33,865 nucleotides of DNA from JAFDXJ01 sp039811225 (GTDB lineage: Bacteria > Bacteroidota > Bacteroidia > Chitinophagales > Chitinophagaceae): NCBI GenBank assembly GCA_039811225.1, contig JBDHYG010000023.1, forward strand, positions 1 through 33,865, in the 5' to 3' direction. The position numbers and the translations under genes are program-made. Position 1 is the first letter of the stretch, and every line of letters begins with the position of its first letter. Shown here piece by piece: positions 25,488 to 33,863 of this stretch. Below the pieces are notes generated by a model, which saw only the letters and a program-made list of their open reading frames with translations, was not told the origin of the DNA and did no database searches.

Positions 25488-25874
25488 ATGCTGTCATTCA
25501 AAATTGATACCAGAGAGAAATTCAAGGTAATTACCCTGCTGACGGAAAATTTATCTGCCAATTTAACAGAAGAACTTATTACTGCCTGCAATAAAGTGCT
25601 GGCAGAACCTATCAAAAACCTGGTGCTGAATTTTGAAAATGTCCGCTCGATGGAATTGCCCATAGCGGAAGAACTCGTTCATCTCCGGGAACTCTTTTAT
25701 ACACATGATGCTTCCATGGTGGTATGCTCCTTGCCGGAAAATGTAAAGAATTTTCTTATAGAAAATGAATTGCTGGATGCATTGAATCACACACCGACCG
25801 AAAGTGAAGCCTGGGATATTGTGCAAATGGAAGAAATAGAAAGAGAATTACTGGGCGATGACCCGGAAGCGTAA
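25488..25874 (+). CDS. STAS-domain protein, probably non-phosphorylatable
   Basis: The 128-residue protein is a single STAS domain (anti-sigma factor antagonist fold): F-K-V-I-T-L-L-T-E-N-L as strand one, I-K-N-L-V-L-N-F-E-N-V-R-S-M-E as the central strand, then alternating helices and strands with S-M-V-V-C-S-L. The C-terminal tail is acidic. In SpoIIAA-type proteins the segment after the central strand is D-S-S-G, whose serine is phosphorylated by the partner kinase. Here the matching positions read M55-E-L-P-I-A, with no Ser or Thr. It therefore cannot be switched in the classical way and may be a structural binding partner. No anti-sigma kinase or sigma factor is adjacent. It converges with the PBP4-type gene with almost no gap. 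Confidence 0.8.
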   Translation: MLSFKIDTREKFKVITLLTENLSANLTEELITACNKVLAEPIKNLVLNFENVRSMELPIAEELVHLRELFYTHDASMVVCSLPENVKNFLIENELLDALNHTPTESEAWDIVQMEEIERELLGDDPEA

Positions 25875-25877
25875 TTT

Positions 25878-27263
25878 TTATTTCAGGCTGTTTAATACAG
25901 CATACATTTTCTGCACCAGTATTGCATGGCTGCCCGTATAATTATTTACGATGAAGGCAAATGTATAATCCGTACCATCTTTTGCATGTATGTAACCGGC
26001 ATAAGCTTTTACACTATTGATAGTACCGCTTTTCATTTTAATCTGGTTGTGTACCGGTATAGCTTTGAAAAATGCCGGAAACCAGGATTGCCCTTTCGCA
26101 TAATTCAATGCCTGTACTAAGGCAAACGGTGTCACCCTGTTTTGTGGAGATAATCCACTGCCATCAAAAATATGTAAGGCACCGTTATCAATTCCTTTTG
26201 TCTTCCAGTATGTCGTTAACACCTTCACGCCATCTTCTGTTTGGTCTTTGGCAATTTTTAATTCAGCCATTTTTTTTAAAAAGGCTTCTCCGTATAAATT
26301 GATACTTTCCTGCAGGAAAAAATATTCCAGGCTATCAAGTGTGGGTGAGTAATGGGTATATAAAGGATGTATTTCTTTTTTAGTTTCTGCCACATTCATA
26401 TTAGCCGGTGCAAGTGAAAATTTATTCTGTAAATATTTTTTGAAATCATATAAAAAATACGCCACCGGATCGGGCATAGCGCCTCGTACAATAAAATTTT
26501 TTTCTCCGGCGGGAATCGTTCCACGAATTAAAAAGTTCGTATTGTTAAGTGGAAGAAATATGTATGATTGGTCACCTGTTCCTTTTGCTGCGGTAGTAAG
26601 TTCATTGGTAAAAGAAATAGGGTAACCGGTATCATTGTTAACGGAAAGAATCTCTACAGGGTCACCCGTTTTATCACCGGAACGAAGGTGCAGATCATAT
26701 TTATTTTCCCGCCAGTTAAGACCTGATGCGGCTGCGCCAAAATAATTTCCCAGGTCTTCCCAAATCCAGGCAGATGGGATTGTGGCTGATGGAGGCAGGA
26801 CTTGTATTTTCCCTTGTATTTTTTCAATACCAGTATTACGGATAGCAGCCCCCATTCGGGAAAATACGTGGGAGGGATTTGTATTGGGATACCGCTCACT
26901 CCCGAGTGACGGATCAAAATCACCCTGGACAATAAGGTCACCATTTAATTGACCGCTTTTTATTTCTCCGGAATAACCAAGGCTTGTTTCAAACCGAAAA
27001 TCTTTTCCCAGCAAATCAAAAGCCGCGATACCCGTAAATATTTTTTGAGTACTGCCGGGTGCCATGCCAACCTGTTCATTTAATGCATAGACTACTTCAT
27101 TCGTTTTGCTATTCGTAACATATAGACCTGTAAGTGCATGTTGTAAGGTGGGATCCTGCAAAAATTGCTGCATGGCTTTATCTAAAGCCGGTAAAGATTT
27201 TTGACTAAAAGCCAGGAAAGGGAGGTAAAGAAAGAATAAAAATACCGGGAATTTATTTTGCAT
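25878..27263 (-). CDS. dacB: D-alanyl-D-alanine carboxypeptidase/endopeptidase, PBP4 (DacB) family
   Basis: The 461-residue penicillin-binding protein of class C removes the terminal D-Ala and cuts D-Ala-containing cross-links in peptidoglycan. It has a signal peptide (residues 1-20, ending A-F-S-Q). The active-site motifs are S71-T-Q-K74 (SxxK), D-G-S-G-L-S-P-Q-N near residue 385 (the S-x-N block in its PBP4 form) and M-K-S-G-T near residue 428 (KTG box as KSG). The long stretch between the first two holds the PBP4 insertion domains. It lacks the lipobox and TM anchor of larger PBPs, so it is probably periplasmic. It is a single gene. Confidence 0.95.
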   Translation of the reverse strand: MQNKFPVFLFFLYLPFLAFSQKSLPALDKAMQQFLQDPTLQHALTGLYVTNSKTNEVVYALNEQVGMAPGSTQKIFTGIAAFDLLGKDFRFETSLGYSGEIKSGQLNGDLIVQGDFDPSLGSERYPNTNPSHVFSRMGAAIRNTGIEKIQGKIQVLPPSATIPSAWIWEDLGNYFGAAASGLNWRENKYDLHLRSGDKTGDPVEILSVNNDTGYPISFTNELTTAAKGTGDQSYIFLPLNNTNFLIRGTIPAGEKNFIVRGAMPDPVAYFLYDFKKYLQNKFSLAPANMNVAETKKEIHPLYTHYSPTLDSLEYFFLQESINLYGEAFLKKMAELKIAKDQTEDGVKVLTTYWKTKGIDNGALHIFDGSGLSPQNRVTPFALVQALNYAKGQSWFPAFFKAIPVHNQIKMKSGTINSVKAYAGYIHAKDGTDYTFAFIVNNYTGSHAILVQKMYAVLNSLK

Positions 27264-27534
27264 GATAACAGGATATCAGTTTGAATCGTAGTGTTGAAAT
27301 GGAGTCAAAAATGCACATTAATTTTAATTCTGCCCACAGCAGGGGAGATTTTTTTAATTAAATTTTTGGTTAAGTAAACAGAATGAAACAACTTGTAGCC
27401 CTAAATGAATCCGCCCTCCTTCTTTTTAAAGAAGAACAGGCCGGGCAGAGCGGGATGCGTGGTATAAACCAGGAATGTTTTAAAAAGATTGCTAAACATA
27501 ATAACCAACATTATTTTTTTTTAAAAAAGACTGC

Positions 27535-29232
27535 ATGGCAAATACACTCTTCCGAAAAAAATCCATAGAAAATATTTTACGCGAACATGAATCAGGTGCC
27601 ACCGATGGCCACGGCCATAAGCTGGATCGTGTCCTGGGTGTAAAAGACCTGACCTTTTTGGGCATAGCAGCCGTGATTGGCGCCGGGATATTTTCTACGA
27701 TCGGTTCAGCCGCATTTCATGGCGGGCCGGGAGTATCCATCCTGTTTATTATTACAGCAGTGACCTGTGGTTTTTCCGCTTTGTGTTATGCGGAGTTTGC
27801 CAGCCGGGTTCCCGTTAGTGGCAGCGCTTATACCTATGCCTATATTTCTTTTGGTGAAGTGATAGCCTGGATCATTGGCTGGGCGCTCATCCTGGAATAT
27901 GCTATAGGAAATATCGTGGTAGCAATCAGTTGGAGTAGTTATTTCAATAATTTATTAAAAGGCTTGAATATTCATTTGCCTTATTGGTTAACGACCAATT
28001 TTTCTACTGCCAGTGATGCATTGGCAGGGGTAACGGCACAAGTGACAGCAGGCAATGCTATTACGCCGGCTATGCAGGAGATCATGACAGGATTCAATAG
28101 TGCCCCGGAATTATTTGGTTATCGTTTATTTTTAAATTTACCGGCTTGTATTATTGTTATCCTGATTACGGCCCTGGCTTATATTGGAATGCAGGAAAGT
28201 AAGAAGAGCGCCAATTTTATGGTGATCTTTAAATTACTGGTCATTGTCTTTGTGATTGTCCTTGGCTTTTTTTATGTAAACCCGGCCAACTGGAATCCTT
28301 TTATGCCGAATGGATTTACGGGCGTACTGCAGGGCGTATCTGCCGTATTCTATGCTTATATTGGTTTTGATGCCATTAGTACCACAGCAGAAGAATGTAA
28401 AAATCCTCAGCGAGACCTGCCACGCGGGATGATTTATGCCTTAGTAATCTGTACGGTTTTATATATTCTCATTGCATTGGTATTGACAGGCATGGTGCAT
28501 TATAGCGAATTGAAAGTGGATGATCCCCTGGCATTTGTTTTCCAGCGGATCAATATGCCCTGGATCAGTTATATCATTTCTATCAGTGCTGTTGTGGCTA
28601 CAACCAGTGTGTTGCTGGTATTTCAATTAGGCCAGCCCCGTATCTGGATGAGCATGAGCCGCGATGGGTTATTGCCTAAGAAATTTTCGCAGGTGCATCC
28701 CAAGTACAAAACACCCTCTTTTGCTACATTGGTTACCGGGTTGATTGTAGCCATTCCTGCTTTATTTATCCCATCTTCCATTGTTACTGATCTTACCAGT
28801 ATCGGTACCTTATTCGCCTTTGTGCTGGTATGTGGCGGGGTGTTGGTTTTACCGCGCATCAGTAAATCAAAAGGTAATAGTTTTCAATTGCCTTACATCA
28901 ATGGTAAATATATTATTTTACTCCTGGTAGCTCTTTTCATTTTTGCTTTCCGGACCCGTATCCAAATGGCTTTTGAAAATATTCAAAATGAAAACCACCA
29001 GGAAATATTTTTCCTCGTCTTTGTTTTCCTGGCCATCCTCATTGCCATTCAGACTTTTCGTAAAAACTTTTCCCTGATCCCGGTAGTAGGGGCCTTGTGC
29101 TGCATGTACCTGTTGATTGAAATTCCGGTGATTAGCTGGCTATGGTTTTTTGTATGGATGGGTATTGGTCTCTCCATTTATTTTTTATATGGCCGAAAAC
29201 ACAGTAAGATTTCTTTAAACCGGGAAGCGTAA
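27535..29232 (+). CDS. APC-family amino acid permease (cationic amino acid transporter-like)
   Basis: The 565-residue integral membrane protein has about 12-14 hydrophobic segments. The N-terminal cytoplasmic part (K-S-I-E-N-I-L) leads to L-G-V-K-D-L-T-F-L-G-I-A-A-V-I-G-A-G-I-F, whose G-A-G-I-F is the broken first helix that binds the substrate carboxylate and amino group in APC transporters. A-E-F-A-S-R-V-P-V-S-G-S-A-Y-T-Y-A-Y and the F-Y-A-Y-I-G-F-D-A-I-S-T-T-A-E-E segment (TM6) are characteristic of the CAT/YfnA-like group. It probably imports or exchanges amino acids with protons; the precise substrate is not readable. It opens a plus-strand run with the ABC ATPase, the DinB-type protein and the TMEM175 channel. 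Confidence 0.94.
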   Translation: MANTLFRKKSIENILREHESGATDGHGHKLDRVLGVKDLTFLGIAAVIGAGIFSTIGSAAFHGGPGVSILFIITAVTCGFSALCYAEFASRVPVSGSAYTYAYISFGEVIAWIIGWALILEYAIGNIVVAISWSSYFNNLLKGLNIHLPYWLTTNFSTASDALAGVTAQVTAGNAITPAMQEIMTGFNSAPELFGYRLFLNLPACIIVILITALAYIGMQESKKSANFMVIFKLLVIVFVIVLGFFYVNPANWNPFMPNGFTGVLQGVSAVFYAYIGFDAISTTAEECKNPQRDLPRGMIYALVICTVLYILIALVLTGMVHYSELKVDDPLAFVFQRINMPWISYIISISAVVATTSVLLVFQLGQPRIWMSMSRDGLLPKKFSQVHPKYKTPSFATLVTGLIVAIPALFIPSSIVTDLTSIGTLFAFVLVCGGVLVLPRISKSKGNSFQLPYINGKYIILLLVALFIFAFRTRIQMAFENIQNENHQEIFFLVFVFLAILIAIQTFRKNFSLIPVVGALCCMYLLIEIPVISWLWFFVWMGIGLSIYFLYGRKHSKISLNREA

Positions 29233-29258
29233 TAAGTGAGGTTTTCCATGGATGTCTT

Positions 29259-29266
29259 ATCTTGCG
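29259..29266 (+). promoter_or_regulatory. Possible -7 element before the ABC ATPase gene
   Basis: Reads TATCTTGC, a weak match to TAnnTTTG (six of eight), ending three bases before the ATG at 29270. If used, the transcript would be leaderless. It may instead be part of the coding sequence if the ATG at 29252 is the start. Confidence 0.25.
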
Positions 29267-29269
29267 ATC

Positions 29270-30031
29270 ATGCAAAAACCAATCATCATTGTAAAAGATC
29301 TTGTAAAGCATTACGGCGATTTTGAGGCTGTAAAAGGAATTAGCTTTGAGGTGCAGGAAGGCGAGATCTTTGGCCTCCTGGGCCCGAATGGAGCCGGTAA
29401 ATCCACTACACTGGAAATCATGGAAACCCTTCGGAAAAAAACGTCCGGTAAGGTATTCATTGACGGATTTGACCTGGATAATTCACCGAATGAAATTAAA
29501 AAAATCATCGGCGTACAATTGCAAACTTCCGGTTATTACCCCGGCCTGAATTTAACGGAGTTGCTGTATTTGTTTGCTGCGTTGTACAATGAAAAAATAG
29601 ATGCTATGGCTTTGTTGGATTCTGTTAATCTGCGGGATAAAGCCAGGCGGAAATTCAAGGAATTAAGCGGAGGCCAAAAACAACGTTTTTCCATAGCCAC
29701 TACGTTGATCAATCGCCCACGGGTGATTTTCCTGGATGAACCAACAACCGGCCTGGATCCACAGGCAAGAAGAAATCTTTGGGAATTAGTACTCGATATC
29801 CGGAAACGCGGAACCACGGTCATCATAACTACGCATTATATGGATGAAGCAGAAATCCTTTGCGACCGCGTGGCCATTATTGATGCCGGCCGGATCATTG
29901 CGCTGGATACACCGGATAAATTGATAGACCAGTTGGTGAATAAAGGTTTTGAAAAAGAACGACAGGTAAAGAAAGCCAACCTGGAAGATGTGTTTATTGA
30001 TTTAACCGGCCATACACTACGGGAAGTATAA
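29270..30031 (+). CDS. ABC transporter ATP-binding protein (ABC-2/drug-export type)
   Basis: The protein of about 253 residues is the ATPase half of an ABC exporter. The Walker A G38-P-N-G-A-G-K-S-T46, signature L132-S-G-G-Q-K-Q-R139, Walker B V-I-F-L-D-E (152-157) and switch H189 are all intact. The G-L-D-P-Q-A-R-R-N-L-W block and the C-terminal L-E-D-V-F-I-D-L-T-G tail match the CcmA/NatA-like ATPases that work with ABC-2 permeases. No permease gene is beside it; the next genes are a DinB-type protein and a channel, so the partner must be elsewhere. The start is probably the ATG at 29270 (M-Q-K-P-I-I-I-V); an in-frame ATG at 29252 is possible. Confidence 0.95.
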   Translation: MQKPIIIVKDLVKHYGDFEAVKGISFEVQEGEIFGLLGPNGAGKSTTLEIMETLRKKTSGKVFIDGFDLDNSPNEIKKIIGVQLQTSGYYPGLNLTELLYLFAALYNEKIDAMALLDSVNLRDKARRKFKELSGGQKQRFSIATTLINRPRVIFLDEPTTGLDPQARRNLWELVLDIRKRGTTVIITTHYMDEAEILCDRVAIIDAGRIIALDTPDKLIDQLVNKGFEKERQVKKANLEDVFIDLTGHTLREV

Positions 30032-30054
30032 TTTTTTATTTAAAAAAAATGTTT

Positions 30055-30582
30055 ATGACTTCAGACCTGCAATATCCCATTGGCAAATATGTTCCGGTCG
30101 TTTTTTCTCATAAAGAAAAAGAGAAACGATTATTGGAGATAGCCTGCCTTCCCCAGGACCTGGAAATCGCTATTCAAAATTTAGATGTCCATCAATTACA
30201 AACGCCTTACCGGCCCGGTGGCTGGACAGTGCAACAATTGGTACATCATATTGCCGACAGCCATATGCATGCATATATCCGTTTTAAATGGGGGCTGACC
30301 GAAAATAATCCCACTATAAAAACCTATGATGAAAAAGCCTGGGCATTATTACCGGATGTGGAAAAAGAGCCGGTCAATATTTCCATCACCCTATTATTTT
30401 CCCTGCACCGGCGCTGGGTTGCGGCATTACATGATTTAACGGAAACACAATGGGAACGCACCGTCTTTCACCCGGAACAAAAACGAGAGATGTCTTTGTG
30501 GGAATTGTTGGGCCTGTATGCCTGGCATGGCCGTCATCATGTACAACATATCCGGGCATTAAGAGAACGAATGAATTGGTAA
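30055..30582 (+). CDS. YfiT/BstA-like DinB-superfamily protein, putative bacillithiol transferase or metal hydrolase
   Basis: The 175-residue protein is a four-helix DinB-fold protein of the YfiT group, annotated either as putative metal-dependent hydrolase or as bacillithiol S-transferase. The expected metal ligands are visible: a His in V-H-H-I-A-D-S-H near residue 66, and W-H-G-R-H-H-V-Q-H-I near residue 160. M-T-S-D-L-Q-Y-P-I-G-K at the N-terminus and R-P-G-G-W-T-V-Q-Q-L-V-H-H in the first third are typical of the family. This suggests that the organism makes bacillithiol (inference). It follows the ABC gene closely and is followed by the channel gene after about 18 bp, so they are probably one transcript. 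An upstream ATG at 30049 would add two residues. Confidence 0.9.
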   Translation: MTSDLQYPIGKYVPVVFSHKEKEKRLLEIACLPQDLEIAIQNLDVHQLQTPYRPGGWTVQQLVHHIADSHMHAYIRFKWGLTENNPTIKTYDEKAWALLPDVEKEPVNISITLLFSLHRRWVAALHDLTETQWERTVFHPEQKREMSLWELLGLYAWHGRHHVQHIRALRERMNW

Positions 30583-30600
30583 TAACACATTTAATTTTTT

Positions 30601-31272
30601 ATGACGGATACAAATAAAGAACTGCAAAAAGAATTTGAACTGGAGCGCATGATTCTTTTTAGTGATGCGGTGTTTGCCATTGGCATTACCTTATTGGTGC
30701 TTGAATTGAAGTTTCCCCATATTCCTGAAAAGACTACTACACAAATGGTTTTTGAAGCCATCCGGCCGTTGCTCATACATTTTTATGCTTTTATGTTGAG
30801 CTTTTTTTATGTGGGTGTAATGTGGGCTAAACATCTGAAAATGTTCCGGCATTTGAAAACCTATAATGATGGCCTCATCGCCCGGAACCTGATTTTCCTG
30901 TTTTTTATCATTTGTTTCCCGTTCACGGCATCCAGTTTTTCAGAAACAGCTGAAGAAGGTTATGCCTTCATGATCTTCTTGTATTTTGGAAATATTTATT
31001 TTGTCACTATTGCTCATTTTATTTTATGCCATTATTTATTTAAGCAGAAAAATGATTTATGTACCAGCGGGCGACAGGATGAAAAAAGATACTTGTATTT
31101 GGAAAGTTTAGCCAGTGCCATCGTACTGAGTGTAACTTTTATTTTAATGTTTATTTTATTACTGATATATGGAGATAATGAAACAGCCATTTTAAGTTGT
31201 TTAATTCCATTGGTCATCCTGTTATTTATTTCTAGAAGGATTTTAAAGAAATATAAACCAAAAGAAAAATAA
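30601..31272 (+). CDS. TMEM175-family (DUF1211) potassium channel-like membrane protein
   Basis: The 223-residue protein has six hydrophobic segments. The first contains the family hallmark R-M-I-L-F20-S21-D22-A-V-F-A-I, followed by T-L-L-V-L-E-L. In bacterial TMEM175 proteins, which form tetrameric potassium channels, the F-S-D residues are structural and line helix 1. The length and single repeat match bacterial members, which have one six-helix repeat against two in animals. It may set membrane potential or potassium balance. It follows the DinB-type gene by 18 bp and converges with the PLP enzyme gene. Its functional link with the ABC ATPase and DinB protein is unknown. Confidence 0.92.
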   Translation: MTDTNKELQKEFELERMILFSDAVFAIGITLLVLELKFPHIPEKTTTQMVFEAIRPLLIHFYAFMLSFFYVGVMWAKHLKMFRHLKTYNDGLIARNLIFLFFIICFPFTASSFSETAEEGYAFMIFLYFGNIYFVTIAHFILCHYLFKQKNDLCTSGRQDEKRYLYLESLASAIVLSVTFILMFILLLIYGDNETAILSCLIPLVILLFISRRILKKYKPKEK

Positions 31273-31289
31273 GCTAACACGCTTGCGTA

Positions 31290-32540
31290 TCAGCATTTTG
31301 CCAATGCCTGTTCTATATCATAAATAATATCGCTTGCATGTTCTACGCCTACAGAAAGGCGAATCATTTTTTCCGTAATGGAAAATTCTTTTTTTGTGTC
31401 CGGGTGTACACCGGCATGGGTCATGGTAGCCGGGTGCTGCGCCAGGCTTTCTGTGCTACCCAGGCTGACAGCCAGTTTGATAAGTTTTAAGTTATTCAGA
31501 AAAACAAAGGCTTCCTTTTCACCTCCAATAATGTCAAAGGATATCATGCCACCATCGGACAAACATTGCCGTTGTTTGATTTTATATTTTTCCCCGTCTG
31601 CTTCTGTGAGGTTTCCGGGGAAATATACTTTTTCTATTTTAGGATGTTGATTCAAATAGTGAGCAATTTCCTGCGCATTTTGGGCAATTTTATCCATGCG
31701 CAATTTCAGTGTTTCCAGGCTACGCATCAGGAGCCACCCGGTATTGGGACTGGCCATATTGCCCAGGAAGGTACGCAGGTTTTTCACCCGGTTTATAAGT
31801 GCATTCGAACCAAGACAGGCGCCTGCAATGACATCACTATGGCCGCCGATATATTTGGTTGCAGAATATAAAACCAGGTCGGCGCCGTTTTTTAACGGGT
31901 GCTGCCATACCGGCCCCATATAGGTGTTGTCCACGGCGAGATAAATTTCCTTTTCTTTTGTAGAAAAATAACTGGCCACTTCTTTACTGGCTGCAATATC
32001 TATCAGGTCATTGGTCGGGTTGGCCGGGGTTTCTATATACACTAATGCAAGCTTATCTGCCATTCCGGTTTGTTGCACAATTTCAATAATCTCTTCTTTG
32101 GACTGGCCGACTTTGAAAGAGACCGTATGAATTTGGTATTTAGGTAAAATGTCATTGATGAAATGATCGGTGCCCCCATAAACCGGGTTACTAAAAAGCA
32201 GGAGATCGCCCGGTTTTAAAAACTCCAACAGTACCGTAGTGATAGCCGACATGCCACTTTCAAAAACAGCACAAGCCTCGGCTTCATCCCAAAGGGTGAG
32301 GCGATTTTCCAGGATTTCCAGATCCGGGTTATTGATCCGGCTATAAATCAACCCCATTTCTTCTCGTTCCTTTTTTTCGCGTAAACCATAGGCCACTTCA
32401 AAAAAAGCTTTTCCCTCTTCGGCTGTTTTGAAAGCAAATGTAGAAGTCTGGAAAATCGGGCATTTCACCGCACCTTCCGATAATTCCGGTTTATAGCCAT
32501 ACGACATCATCTGGCTTTCCGGTTTCCTTTTTATGGACAT
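31290..32540 (-). CDS. PLP-dependent Cys/Met metabolism enzyme (cystathionine gamma-synthase / gamma-lyase family)
   Basis: The 416-residue enzyme belongs to the Cys/Met metabolism PLP family (fold type I). The PLP lysine is K229 in Y-S-A-T-K-Y-I-G-G-H-S-D. Y66-S-R-I-N-N-P-D is the conserved Y-S-R-x-x-N-P block that binds phosphate, and F-E-S-G-M-S-A-I near residue 93 lies in the cofactor pocket. D204 in L-A-V-D-N-T-Y-M contacts the pyridine nitrogen. The reaction could be cystathionine gamma-synthase, methionine gamma-lyase or O-acylhomoserine sulfhydrylase; sequence alone does not decide it. It has a small insertion before the Y-S-R block (R-E-K-K-E-R-E-E). A TACCTTTA promoter box and an A11 run (minus strand) lie upstream. 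It is a single gene. Confidence 0.93.
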   Translation of the reverse strand: MSIKRKPESQMMSYGYKPELSEGAVKCPIFQTSTFAFKTAEEGKAFFEVAYGLREKKEREEMGLIYSRINNPDLEILENRLTLWDEAEACAVFESGMSAITTVLLEFLKPGDLLLFSNPVYGGTDHFINDILPKYQIHTVSFKVGQSKEEIIEIVQQTGMADKLALVYIETPANPTNDLIDIAASKEVASYFSTKEKEIYLAVDNTYMGPVWQHPLKNGADLVLYSATKYIGGHSDVIAGACLGSNALINRVKNLRTFLGNMASPNTGWLLMRSLETLKLRMDKIAQNAQEIAHYLNQHPKIEKVYFPGNLTEADGEKYKIKQRQCLSDGGMISFDIIGGEKEAFVFLNNLKLIKLAVSLGSTESLAQHPATMTHAGVHPDTKKEFSITEKMIRLSVGVEHASDIIYDIEQALAKC

Positions 32541-32585
32541 GTGTAATTTTTTTTTTTGATTAGGGTAAATAAAATCAAGTTGGCA

Positions 32586-32593
32586 TAAAGGTA
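32586..32593 (-). promoter_or_regulatory. -7 element of the PLP enzyme gene
   Basis: Reads TACCTTTA on the minus strand, seven of eight positions of TAnnTTTG, about 45 bp before the start codon. The -33 box is unclear. An eleven-base A run on the minus strand (32547-32557) lies between it and the ATG. Confidence 0.5.
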
Positions 32594-32718
32594 CAAATTT
32601 GCTTTTGCTTGCTGTACTTCCTGCTGTTTTAATCGTGCAATGAAATTTTCACTTTTTCATTTTATTTTAAAAATAGCTTTCTTCATTTGCTGGATAAAAA
32701 TTCATTCAACAAAAAAGA

Positions 32719-33510
32719 TTAGGCTTCATCCAAGAATTTTTCAATCAGGGGAACTGCTATGGAATTGTAGTTGCTATCCGCATTACAGGTAGTGATTTCA
32801 CCGATGTATGCGCCATGCCCGCCCGGGAGAATAGCCAGGCTGCAATGGGGAATTATTTTTGCCATAGCTACGATATGCTCATTGGTAGCCACATCCTAGT
32901 CTCCATTAATCAGTAACACCGGAGATTGGATAGTGGCTAATTCTTCATCTGAATAGTCAGTAAAATGGATCATTCGATCAGCACATTTTTGAAACAGATT
33001 ATACAAGCGGGCCGGGTCGGGATTTACCTGCAGAAAAGCATCTTTATATGCTTGAGGCATTTGATCAAATGTACCCTTTTGCATAAATTCCCAGAACAGT
33101 GGGAATGCCCCATCCCGTTTCAGCAGAACGGAACCGGCCACCACTTTATTACAGCGCCGGGGATAATGGATAGCCATTTTCAGTGCAGTCATACCGCCAT
33201 TGCTAAAGCCCAGGATATCCACTTTGTCATACTGTAAAAAATCGAGTAAGGCTACCAAATCATCCGCATCTTGTTTAAAAGAAATAGGAGCGGGCCGGTC
33301 GCCGGATCGGCCATGCGCCTGCAATTCCATGCAAATCAGCCGGTATTTTTTGGCTAACTGCGGGATTACACGACCGAAAGTTGTATCAATTGTAGAACCC
33401 CCGCCATGAATCAATACCAGCGGCTTACCATTGCCATAAATTTCATAATACAACTGCAGGTCATTGACGGTGGTGTAGCCCTTTTCTATAATTTGCGCCT
33501 TGCCAGTCAT
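32719..33510 (-). pseudogene. Alpha/beta hydrolase gene interrupted by an in-frame TAG
   Basis: The frame codes for an alpha/beta-hydrolase (H-G-G-G-S-T oxyanion region near residue 36, nucleophile S103 in G-F-S-N-G-G). It stops at a TAG (32896-32898, codon 205) inside L-L-I-N-G-D-(stop)-D. After that codon the same frame stays open for 58 more codons to a TAA at 32719, with D-V-A-T-N-E-H-I-V and P-G-G-H-G-A-Y-I-G-E. These supply the catalytic Asp (206) and His (232) expected in the family. The 204-residue product would therefore lack two of the three triad residues. A single CAG-to-TAG change from G-D-Q-D would explain it. It is a recent inactivation, a natural nonsense suppression, or a sequencing error; TAG is a normal stop elsewhere here (gene ending at 18038). 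Confidence 0.85.
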
Positions 33511-33746
33511 ACTAAAATGCAGAAATGATAATTTAAAAATAACTTACTTGAGCAAGTTACATGATGAAGAAGAAATGAAATAATTGTTTGGGTGAGTAAT
33601 TCAAAGGAATCGGTTTTTTTAAAGGTATCTCTTTGGACACGCAGTGATGAACGCATTTTTTGAATAAAAATTTATTTTAAAAAAAAGAATACTGAATGAA
33701 AAAATATGGACTGAATTTTTTTTACACACTTTATGGGATAGTGCCC
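33511..33746. other. Right-edge non-coding region with possible IS end
   Basis: No coding sequence is recognised. TAACTT and AAGTTA (33540-33545, 33554-33559) form an inverted repeat near the hydrolase start and could be an operator. The 26 bp at 33721-33746 (TTTACACAC...ATAGTGCCC) recall the terminal repeats of IS256-family elements, but no transposase is present beside it in the window, so it is at most a solo end or the border of an element that runs past the edge. Confidence 0.3.
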
Positions 33747-33863
33747 TTACTTAACTTCATATGAATCCCACAAATCTGATTTTACTTTTACTTCTTTCAT
33801 CTGGCTCATAAAAATAGCCTGTCCATTACATCTCAAATTTATCATTCCAAAAATAATCTTATC
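33747..33863 (-). CDS. Possible 3' end of an unidentified gene at the window edge
   Basis: A minus-strand frame is open from the edge of the window to a TAA at 33747-33749. Its 38 visible residues end in V-K-V-K-S-D-L-W-D-S-Y-E-V-K, lysine-rich and hydrophilic. It may be the C-terminus of a gene running in from the right, or a short frame starting at an internal ATG (32 residues). I do not recognise it. An IS-end-like sequence begins right after the stop. Confidence 0.25.
   Translation of the reverse strand, partial: DKIIFGMINLRCNGQAIFMSQMKEVKVKSDLWDSYEVK

Noticed and set aside
27383..27568. 61-codon plus-strand reading frame before the amino acid permease
   Set aside because: It overlaps the permease start, has no signal or motif and unremarkable composition, and no promoter box was found. 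Probably chance.
31273..31294. Hairpin ACGC-TT-GCGT between the TMEM175 and PLP enzyme genes as a bidirectional terminator
   Set aside because: The loop is only two bases, the outer pairs are broken and no T run follows on either strand.
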